This document shows positions 55,490 through 62,758 of a stretch of 64,000 bases of DNA, one piece after another. Made by a program: the position numbers and the translations under genes. Below the pieces are notes generated by a model. That model did no database searches. It worked only from the letters and a program-made list of their open reading frames with translations, and was not told where the DNA came from. The first letter of the stretch is position 1. Each line of letters begins with the position of its first letter. The stretch lies in assembly GCF_009711165.2 (NCBI RefSeq), contig NZ_WMID02000006.1:124001-188000 (forward strand), read 5' to 3'. Source of the DNA: Flavobacterium sp. MC2016-06. Lineage in GTDB: Bacteria; Bacteroidota; Bacteroidia; Flavobacteriales; Flavobacteriaceae.

Positions 55490-58222
55490 TTATTCGTTTT
55501 TTGTTTTTGTGCTATAATAATATTTAAATTTTTCTATGGTTGAAGGAGGTGACAGGTTTTTTGTAAAGGTTAAATCTATCAGCTTTGAATTTATTTTCTG
55601 TCTGCTGTCCATTAAAGTATAAAGTGCTTCGGAATTTATCATCTTATTTTCCAAAATAGTTAAAAATTCGGGACAAAGAATAGTTATTTTTTGTCCTTCC
55701 CTATTAAAGGTTAATTTTAGTTTTTGATTATTGGCATCAATCTCAAACTTAATATCATTTAATGTTATTAGGGAGTTCAAATTTTCCAATGATTTGGTAT
55801 CGACTGATGCTGTATTATAAAGACTTTGAACTTTAAGTTTGTCTGTGAGATCTACGTTTTTATTAATAAGGTAAATAGAAAAGTTTGTTGCTAACAATTT
55901 GTTATTATTTAAAACCTTTATTGCTAGATTTTTTGCTTCCACATCAGTTGAATAATTAAATAAAGTTGCATATATAGGATCAAGCATTAAATTGCCAGAG
56001 AGCATCGATTGTTGAGCAACGGAGTATTGTATTAATTCGAGTATTTTAAGTAAACGGTTTTCCTGAAGTGTTTGATTGTTTTTATTAAGTTTATTATTGA
56101 TTAAATATTCATTTATAGATTGGGGTTTAAAATCAGAACTGTTGCTTTGTACTATGAAAAATGGAGAAAACGTAATTAAATTATTTGTAAATTCATTAAT
56201 TAATTGATAATTGTAATATTCATTAAGTACAATTTCATTATCAATTTCTTTTAAATAGTCCATCTTATTTAAATAATAAAGAGACTTATTGGTATCACTT
56301 GTTAAAGAAAAAGGAAACATTAATGCATAAATTGCTTTTGATGAAGGACTGGGGTAAAATATAGTAAATAATTGATTAGTAGGTTTGTAAATATCGTTTA
56401 TTTCAAAATCAATTACATCAATGTTTTTATAATTTGGGTTTGCTGAAAGGAAAAATGGTGCTTGAATTGATTCGCCAGCTAAAAAATCATTTAATCCATC
56501 TAAGCATTTTTTGCAAACAGGATTAAAACTATTCGTTATATCAGAATATGTAGTAATAGTGTTTATGTTTGTTTCCCAAACTTTTGTTTGGTCTAAGCAA
56601 TTTTTATAGTCTTTGAATATTAGGTAAGAACTATGGTTTAAGAGATAGTCATTCTTTCTATTAATTCGTTCAATTTGATTGCCAGTATATTGAAAGGACA
56701 AAGCCATAGACTTATGCATATCAAGAGTTATATTTGAAAGTGTATCTATCTTAGTTTCAATAATACTCAAGTGATGGTCAATACTATCAAACCTTATTTT
56801 CATATAAGTGTGCATCTGCTTAAGTATTTGACTTTCAGGGCTATCTTGAGGTTTGCTGAATAATCCTCCTAAACCAGTGACAACGCTCATTAAGCCAGAG
56901 GCATCGCCTGCATAAACTCTTGCAGCCCCTGTAAGAACAGAAACGCTATTAATAAATATTCCTACATTTTTAGAATCTTCTCCTTTAAGAATTCCTGTAT
57001 TTACTAAACCACTATAAACTGCCTTTGAATAATTTTCAATATCATTTGAAACGCTAATAATAGTTTCCTTGTTTTTAATTTCTTTTAATTCATTAAGTAA
57101 CTTATTTTTTTTTATTTTATCGTCATTTGTGCTAAAAACATGGTCGAAATCTCCTTTTTCAAGAGCATTTATTTTTTCTGTAGTATTTAGATTCTGAAAC
57201 ACATAACCGCTTAAAATATCAATTTGTAATGAGTTTTGAATGATTAATTTGCTATGTTCATCTTGAATAGTTTTTAGTTGAACAATATCATCTTTAAAAA
57301 GAATCATATTTTTTTCTAAAGTAGAAATTCTACTTTCATTCTCTTTGACTCTAACCTGAATATTATCTAATGTTTTAAATATTCTTTTTTGGCCCTCTGT
57401 TAATTTTACAATTGAATTTCCTAATTCTTTTAATTTCGAGTCTAAATCATCTGTTATTTGTTTTTGAAAATCTTCAATTTTGGAATTTACTTGTAATTTT
57501 ATGTCTTCATATTGCTTAGTTGTTCTTAAATCTAGAAGCTGAATTTGTTCTCTATTTGAAGAGATAAAATCATATGCTCTTTTTGTAAGTTCTTTATTAA
57601 ATATTGCATATTGTTCTCTATTTAATGCAGGAATTTCTCCATGTGCCAAAGCAAACATGTCTTCAAAAGCTTTCTTATCAGTGGAGGTGGTCAGGTCTAT
57701 ACCATTTGTGTATAATAAGTTGATTCGGTCTTTTATAATCTTATCAATTTCGTCTTTATGCAGATCCATTCCTTTTTGTATTTCATTATCTACATAAAGT
57801 TCATAGCCTTGTTCTATCGCAGGCATCAAAAAGTTGGTTAAATGTTTAGTAGGCAAGGCCTGTGCATAATTTCCTAAAACACTCAAGCCATATTTTCCAA
57901 TTTCTTTTCCTGTTTTCCAAAGAAATTCTTGAGATTCATAACGTTTTTTTGTTTTGTCAAGCGTCACATTAAAGTCGTTTATAAATCCATCAATGCTATT
58001 CTGTGTTTGAAGAGGATATTTAATCTGTTGGTTTTTTCTTAGTGATGAAAATCCATTATTATAAGAGGGGCCCTCAAGTTCTATGTTAAGAGAATTAAAG
58101 ACTTCACATGAAGAATTTCTAATATCAAACATTTTGAAATTATTAACTGTACTTTGGGCACAGATAATATTCACGATTAACAAAAGAATAATACTAAAAA
58201 AAAAGTTAGTTATTTTTTTCAT
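55490..58222 (-). CDS. Large secreted coiled-coil protein, unknown
   Basis: 910 aa with a signal peptide (MKKITNFFFSIILLLIVNIICAQ). Not a family I recognise. Visible parts: an N-terminal helical region (about 80-260), a long coiled coil (about 240-350, IEDFQKQITDDLDSKLKEL and later KVRENESRISTLEKN-type heptads), a glycine- and hydrophobic-rich stretch (about 425-465, VGIFINSVSVLTGAARVY and SGLMSVVTGLGGLF), a second coiled coil (about 475-530), and a mixed C-terminal part with few charges. Coiled coils around a hydrophobic hairpin recall alpha-helical pore-forming proteins, but this is only an analogy. It starts 1 nt after the collar copy 2 stop, so the two are one operon. Confidence 0.7.
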   Translation of the reverse strand: MKKITNFFFSIILLLIVNIICAQSTVNNFKMFDIRNSSCEVFNSLNIELEGPSYNNGFSSLRKNQQIKYPLQTQNSIDGFINDFNVTLDKTKKRYESQEFLWKTGKEIGKYGLSVLGNYAQALPTKHLTNFLMPAIEQGYELYVDNEIQKGMDLHKDEIDKIIKDRINLLYTNGIDLTTSTDKKAFEDMFALAHGEIPALNREQYAIFNKELTKRAYDFISSNREQIQLLDLRTTKQYEDIKLQVNSKIEDFQKQITDDLDSKLKELGNSIVKLTEGQKRIFKTLDNIQVRVKENESRISTLEKNMILFKDDIVQLKTIQDEHSKLIIQNSLQIDILSGYVFQNLNTTEKINALEKGDFDHVFSTNDDKIKKNKLLNELKEIKNKETIISVSNDIENYSKAVYSGLVNTGILKGEDSKNVGIFINSVSVLTGAARVYAGDASGLMSVVTGLGGLFSKPQDSPESQILKQMHTYMKIRFDSIDHHLSIIETKIDTLSNITLDMHKSMALSFQYTGNQIERINRKNDYLLNHSSYLIFKDYKNCLDQTKVWETNINTITTYSDITNSFNPVCKKCLDGLNDFLAGESIQAPFFLSANPNYKNIDVIDFEINDIYKPTNQLFTIFYPSPSSKAIYALMFPFSLTSDTNKSLYYLNKMDYLKEIDNEIVLNEYYNYQLINEFTNNLITFSPFFIVQSNSSDFKPQSINEYLINNKLNKNNQTLQENRLLKILELIQYSVAQQSMLSGNLMLDPIYATLFNYSTDVEAKNLAIKVLNNNKLLATNFSIYLINKNVDLTDKLKVQSLYNTASVDTKSLENLNSLITLNDIKFEIDANNQKLKLTFNREGQKITILCPEFLTILENKMINSEALYTLMDSRQKINSKLIDLTFTKNLSPPSTIEKFKYYYSTKTKNE

Positions 58223-58223
58223 T

Positions 58224-58742
58224 TTATTGATTTATTTTCACATAAATATATAAAGCAATGTTTTTAGGACGAGTTTCAACACCGCCAGTTGGTTTAGAAG
58301 TATATTCTTGAGGATCCCAGGCGAATTGAGATGCCGAGCCTTTACCACTGACTTGATTAAATTTTCCAGATGTATAATTATGAGTATGTTCCTTTAACAT
58401 ATCTGTCTGATAGTCCCCTACTAATCTCTCTATATTATTTTCTCTTAAGTATGGATCAGCTTTTTCATCATTCCTTTTCAAATTTAATCCGCGAATGAAA
58501 AGCCCTCTTGCATCCGGAAGTAATGATATACCGTGCTTTGTGTTTAAATCGCAATTTTGTAAAGGAATTTTATCATCCATTAAAACCCAACCGCTACCGT
58601 TTTCTTCTTTAAACTTATCTGGAGATAAAACGGAATATTTTACATCTCCAATAGCTCCAACAACTTTATCGTCAGGCTTAGAAAATGCCATAATTGTTAG
58701 GAATGCCCCAGTAATAATAAATGTTATTAATGTCTGTTTCAT
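58224..58742 (-). CDS. Secreted phage-tail-collar-like protein (copy 2)
   Basis: 172 aa with signal peptide (MKQTLITFIITGAFLTIMAFS). A paralogue of the protein at 54847: shared GAIGDVKYSVL, DKIPLQ, KHGI, PDARGLFIRGLN, EHTHN and the GVETRPKNIALYIYVKINQ ending. The DNA is identical over about 28 bases in the region coding VGAIGDVKYS. The variable middle (about 120-150) differs completely, as expected of a receptor- or partner-facing tip. Overlaps nothing; the 910-aa gene follows at once on the same strand. Confidence 0.75.
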   Translation of the reverse strand: MKQTLITFIITGAFLTIMAFSKPDDKVVGAIGDVKYSVLSPDKFKEENGSGWVLMDDKIPLQNCDLNTKHGISLLPDARGLFIRGLNLKRNDEKADPYLRENNIERLVGDYQTDMLKEHTHNYTSGKFNQVSGKGSASQFAWDPQEYTSKPTGGVETRPKNIALYIYVKINQ

Positions 58743-59360
58743 TTTTATTTTTTTTAGTTAGTAATGATGTTTCAGTTTATATTGAAAATCTTTGAGTATT
58801 TGATTTTTAAAATGTATCCTTGATATTTAACTTGAAGAAATCATAGAAGTAAATAGCTAATTTTATAAATCTGTTATATTTAAGTTTGATGTAAAAAAAA
58901 TGTTATTAAGATTCAGTATTTTAAAAACAATATCAATAGTTGTAGGATAAATATATACATATATATTCTTTATTTAATACGTATTTATACCTGTTTTAAT
59001 AATTTATTGTTTTGTTTGCTAAGTAGTTATGGTTTTTTAGCTAAGTTTTAATTATTACGCAGTTCTATCTTTGATAAATGCAATTTTAGAGTATATTTTA
59101 GCGCTTTTAAATTTGATCTTGCACTGCTATGATCAAAGAAAGTTAAATATATAAGATGTTTCTTATAGTTAAGATTCCCTTATAAATAGCGCTTATAGAG
59201 ATGAATTTGGATTAAACGTTAGCAATCAATCTAAAGTGAAGAATGGTGATTAGTTTTGTCAGAAAGTGGCTATCACTTTATTTTGAAAAAATTTGATTGG
59301 TCAAAACGTTTTCCCAGAGGAATTTTATCATTATAGAATTGTCTTTTTTATTCTCTCGAG

Positions 59361-59382
59361 AAAAAACTGGTGTTGCCACCAG
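59361..59382 (-). terminator. Terminator of the 50-aa peptide gene
   Basis: Read on the minus strand, CTGGTG-GCAA-CACCAG followed by TTTTTT: a compact, classic rho-independent terminator 9 nt after the stop codon of the small gene. It is strong support that the small gene is expressed. Confidence 0.85.
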
Positions 59383-59391
59383 AAAACAGAA

Positions 59392-59544
59392 TTATTTTTT
59401 TGCTTCTAGACGGAGTACGCCTAGTAAATCAAGGTTAATTACCCTGTAATCGGTGGCAACAAGTACCAGAACTATTACTATCGCAGCAAAAAGGATTATT
59501 GCTAAGCCAATCAGTGTTTTAGTATTTCCAATGTGAATAGACAT
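59392..59544 (-). CDS. 50-aa single-pass membrane peptide
   Basis: 50 codons from ATG at 59544 to TAA at 59392. Residues 1-10 are hydrophilic (MSIHIGNTKT), residues about 11-30 are one strongly hydrophobic helix (LIGLAIILFAAIVIVLVLVA), and the tail ATDYRVINLDLLGVLRLEAKK is amphipathic with a basic end. No signal-cleavage site, so probably inner-membrane anchored with the C-terminal tail exposed. The tight terminator and the 17-bp palindrome before it support a real gene. Function unknown; small membrane peptides in islands include toxins, antitoxin-linked peptides and membrane modulators. Confidence 0.65.
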   Translation of the reverse strand: MSIHIGNTKTLIGLAIILFAAIVIVLVLVATDYRVINLDLLGVLRLEAKK

Positions 59545-59567
59545 ATCGGTAGTTTTTATTTGGTTAT

Positions 59568-59584
59568 GTTCGTACAGGACGAAC
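59568..59584. promoter_or_regulatory. Palindrome upstream of the 50-aa peptide gene
   Basis: GTTCGT-ACAGG-ACGAAC, a 6-bp perfect inverted repeat 24 nt before the ATG of the small gene. It could be an operator or a leader hairpin that controls the peptide's translation. Confidence 0.4.
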
Positions 59585-59899
59585 TATCCCTCTTCCAAAG
59601 TGACGCTACTTCATCAATGGACGCCAGTTAAAAAGTTACTCAATTCTATTGCTAGTATTAAGGTAGCTACTTTTTAAATCACTAATATATAAGAACATTT
59701 TTTTAATTGGGAGTGCAAATATAATCAAATTGAAAATATCACATATAGAAATTATAATTTCTGAAAAGAATAATAAGGTTTAATCTTCATGAAAATTTAG
59801 ACTAGGGATATTATTAATAAAGATATGTCAAATAAGCCTGAGTTATAAGTAAAAGATTTAAAGAATCAAAAAAAAAGGGTCATAAAATAAATTAATCTT

Positions 59900-59933
59900 A
59901 AAGGTTGGCAATTTCAAGTTGTTAACCTTTTTT
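59900..59933 (+). terminator. Orphan terminator-like hairpin
   Basis: AAAGGTT and AACCTTT form a stem (with extra GCAA/TTG pairing) followed by TTTTTT on the plus strand. No upstream plus-strand gene is visible, so it may end a small RNA or be a relic. Confidence 0.4.
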
Positions 59934-60042
59934 ATATGTTTAAGATAACCAAATATACTTGAAAGAGATTATATTTTGTCTTTTTTATTTATCAAGGGAT
60001 CCCATTAGCTTTGTCATTTGCCTATTTAATCCATTCTAATTT

Positions 60043-60187
60043 CTAATCTTTCAAATTCTTATAATAAATTGCGTGTTGCTGCTCTGCTTTTATATATTCT
60101 CGAAAATAAGAAAGGCAGTAGGTTTTGGAAATTAGTTTTTCAGGAGTTTTCTTTTTAACTCGTTGGGTGTAATTACATTTAGTTATG
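60043..60187 (-). pseudogene. Decayed protein-coding remnant
   Basis: On the minus strand about 48 codons with protein-like composition (ending SYFREYIKAEQQHAIYYKNLKD then stop at 60043), but with no ATG and a stop just upstream. It looks like the C-terminal end of a lost gene. The reading is only suggestive and its identity is unknown. Confidence 0.3.
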
Positions 60188-60336
60188 GTAATTCAACTTT
60201 TGTATAACCTAAGGTTGTTGATTTTGTTGTTTTGAAGGATGAAAAATCTCATAATTAGATTTTTTTTATGCGATTCCTCCTTTATCCAAATAATAAAACA
60301 ACGAATATTTTCCATTTCAAATAATTGCACCCAACG
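60161..60336. repeat. 176-nt imperfect palindrome with 15-bp ends (MITE-like)
   Basis: CGTTGGGTGTAATTA at 60161-60175 and its inverse with one mismatch at 60322-60336 bound the segment; near the centre AAAAATCT and AGATTTTT form a further stem. The word TCTTTTTAA lies near both ends outside. The layout resembles a small non-autonomous transposable element or a long structured RNA. Confidence 0.5.
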
Positions 60337-60746
60337 GGTCTCTTTTTAATAAATTTCGATTAAATGATTTAATTGAGTTTATCTAACTAGAATTTATATG
60401 GGTACTATGATTTCTCTAATTATTTTAATGAGACTATTTATTACTTTAGTCGATTAAATTTGATGTTTTTGGCTAATAAGGCAGAAGTTAGATTTTAAGA
60501 TTAATAAAATAATCAATAAATGAATACATTGACTAATTATGAAAGAATTATATTCAAATCATTTTGTAAACTCGCTGTTTAATCATGTGTAACTCTAATA
60601 TCTTGCACTTTAATAAACAGATGTAATAGTACCAAATATCCTGGTAGTGGCTGGGTAGGTTTAAAAAGTTAATTGTTCAGAGAACTACATAAAGAGATTG
60701 TGGTTTCTAAATAAAAATAGACCTCTAAAATAAGTAAATTTGAAGG

Positions 60747-61319
60747 ATGAATGTAGCAGAGATTGTGAACGTACTAATGACAAATGCAAAACCATTTAAT
60801 GAACATTTAGATTTTCCAACTTGCCCAGGAATTTATTCTTTTATTTTGAAGAAAAATTCTAATTTGAAAGAATTTGGTGCATCAGATCAGGTCCTCTATG
60901 TTGGAATTGCAAAAGATAGTTTAAAGAAGAGAGATCTAGGTAATCATTTTAATAATATGGGCACGGGAAGATCAACATTAAGACGATCTCTTGGAGCCAT
61001 ATTAAAAAAGGACTTAGGTTTGACTGCTTTTTCTAGAAATGGAAAAAATAGCAAACGTGAGATAATCAATTACACTTTTGATGTTAATGGCGAAGTCGCA
61101 CTAACTAAATGGATACTTCAAAATCTAAATATTGGATATTGGAAAGATGAGCAATCATTTCCCTATTCAAAATTGAGAGAATTAGAGGAAGAGGTTATAA
61201 AACTTTTGAGACCTACACTTGATTTAGATGCACGAACCAAAAAGTATAACATTCTTGGAGTTAAGTTAGATGAGTTGCGACTAATATGCAGATTAGAAGC
61301 TGAAAATGCCTTTAAATAG
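60747..61319 (+). CDS. GIY-YIG nuclease domain protein
   Basis: 190 aa, one compact domain. GIY is at residues 28-30 (CPGIYSFIL) and the YIG equivalent YVG at 51-53 (LYVGIAKDSL). A basic residue after it (R62 in KKRDLG), the STLRRSLGAIL helix (about 76-86) and the catalytic-Glu helix LEEEVIKLLRPTLD (about 165-178) complete the nuclease fold. It would cut DNA with a divalent metal. First gene of a three-gene run, 18 nt before a DUF262 gene and 5 nt after a TAAATTTG -7-like box. Confidence 0.8.
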   Translation: MNVAEIVNVLMTNAKPFNEHLDFPTCPGIYSFILKKNSNLKEFGASDQVLYVGIAKDSLKKRDLGNHFNNMGTGRSTLRRSLGAILKKDLGLTAFSRNGKNSKREIINYTFDVNGEVALTKWILQNLNIGYWKDEQSFPYSKLRELEEEVIKLLRPTLDLDARTKKYNILGVKLDELRLICRLEAENAFK

Positions 61320-61337
61320 AAAATAAAAACTAATAAC

Positions 61338-62756
61338 TTGGAGAAAATAACTGCTGAAATTAAAAAGGTCAATAAAATATTGAATGACCAGATGGAAATC
61401 CCAAACTACCAAAGACCGTACCGCTGGACAGAAAATAATGTCCGTTTACTGTTAGAAGATATTACAAGTAGTTGGAAAGAGGGTAAAAGTTCGTATAGGA
61501 TTGGTAGTATCATACTTAACAACAATGCTTCAAAACTCAATATTGTAGATGGTCAACAGCGCATCACAAGTATTTTGTTGGTGTTAAAATCGCTGGGGAG
61601 CAAAGTAGGTTCTGGCTTGCGAAATTCGTTGCAATACAAACATCAAGATTCGATAAATGCTATCATTCGCAACAAGAGTTTTATTGACTCTTGGCTGCAA
61701 GAAAATATTGGAAACGATGTAGATGGTTTTGAAAAATATATTTTAGAATACTGTGAGTTTGTAGAAATTAAAGTGAGTAATCTTTCAGAAGCATTCCAAA
61801 TGTTTGATTCGCAAAATGGACGTGGTAAAGAGTTAGAAGCCTATAATCTTTTGAAAGCTTATCATATTCGGGCAATGGAAAGTAATACGTTTGAAGAGAA
61901 GATAGTTTGTGACAAAACTTGGGAAGGTGCAGCCAGATATCAATCGAACAAGGATAGTAATCAGGTCTCAGATTTATTAAGACAGCTTGTTAATGAGCAA
62001 TTATACAGAACTCGATTGTGGAGTCGCAAAGAAACGGCATTGGAGTTTAATAAAAAGCAAATAAAAGAATTTAAAGGAATCACTGTTAATAAAAATCACC
62101 CAATCGATTTTCCTTATCAGAATAGAGAATTGTTACAGTACGTGATGCAGAATTACTTTAAATCACTGGGTGTTGCTGTAAATGGTGTCAAATCAAGATT
62201 CAAACAATTATCGCCTGAGAATATCAGTCCTTTCGCTTTAATCAACCAAAATATCGTCAATGGGAAAGATTTTTTTGATTATACAGAAACCTATGTTGAA
62301 ATTTACAAAAGGCTTTTTAATTCTGAGTATGATGACATGAAAGAATTTAAAAAGTTTATTCAGAAAAATTGCAAATATTCAGGTTCACATCGTGATGGAG
62401 ACAAGTATCTTTTTGAACTTTATAAATCGTTAATTATGTTGATGTTTGATAAGTTTGGAGAAGAAGGTATAGAAAAGTATCATAAAATTTTATACCTATT
62501 AGTGTACAGGCTTCGTCTAGAAAAAGAACAGGTACGTTACACCAGTGTTGCTGATTATCCAATTCAGAACAAAGCCTTTAATATTATTGAAAATGCACAA
62601 AACTATTCTGATTTAACCCAACTGGAAAAAATGGCGAATAAAAAAGTAATTTGTAAAAAGGATGTAGACTTTATAATTAGATATTTTATGGAACAAAAAG
62701 TTCCTTTGAAATCAGGAGATGAAAAGAAAGTGGATTCTACTAAATATAACTTTTGA
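61338..62756 (+). CDS. DUF262 (GmrS-like) protein without a visible HNH domain
   Basis: 472 aa from a TTG start at 61338; the first ATG, at 61392, would remove a helix normally present before the motif, so TTG is preferred. DUF262 hallmarks: IPNYQRPYRW (21-30), DGQQRITSI (71-79) and the FDSQNGRGKELEAYNLLKAY segment (about 155-174). DUF262 proteins (GmrSD, SspE) bind or hydrolyse nucleotides to license an attached HNH/DUF1524 nuclease. Here the C-terminal half is helical and no HNH motif is seen, suggesting that the neighbouring GIY-YIG protein may provide the nuclease. The next gene starts 3 nt after the stop. Confidence 0.85.
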   Translation: MEKITAEIKKVNKILNDQMEIPNYQRPYRWTENNVRLLLEDITSSWKEGKSSYRIGSIILNNNASKLNIVDGQQRITSILLVLKSLGSKVGSGLRNSLQYKHQDSINAIIRNKSFIDSWLQENIGNDVDGFEKYILEYCEFVEIKVSNLSEAFQMFDSQNGRGKELEAYNLLKAYHIRAMESNTFEEKIVCDKTWEGAARYQSNKDSNQVSDLLRQLVNEQLYRTRLWSRKETALEFNKKQIKEFKGITVNKNHPIDFPYQNRELLQYVMQNYFKSLGVAVNGVKSRFKQLSPENISPFALINQNIVNGKDFFDYTETYVEIYKRLFNSEYDDMKEFKKFIQKNCKYSGSHRDGDKYLFELYKSLIMLMFDKFGEEGIEKYHKILYLLVYRLRLEKEQVRYTSVADYPIQNKAFNIIENAQNYSDLTQLEKMANKKVICKKDVDFIIRYFMEQKVPLKSGDEKKVDSTKYNF

Positions 62757-62758
62757 TA

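Larger units (their letters stand above)
58743..60746. other. Gene-poor 2-kb island segment
   Basis: Very AT-rich, with no long reading frame on either strand. What it holds: a 50-codon membrane-peptide gene at 59392-59544 with its terminator, a 17-bp palindrome upstream of that gene (59568-59584), an orphan terminator-like hairpin (59900-59933), a decayed reading frame (about 60043-60187, minus) and a 176-nt imperfect palindrome (60161-60336). No gene is seen at 58743-59360 or 60340-60746. Confidence 0.6.

Noticed and set aside
54847..58742. Prophage
   Set aside because: Collar-like proteins have Sec signal peptides and there is no capsid, portal, terminase, tail tube or lysis gene in the segment.
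60161..60336. Integron attC site or cassette
   Set aside because: The GTTGGGT and ACCCAAC words are in the wrong order for one attC site, and no integron integrase or complete cassette gene is present.
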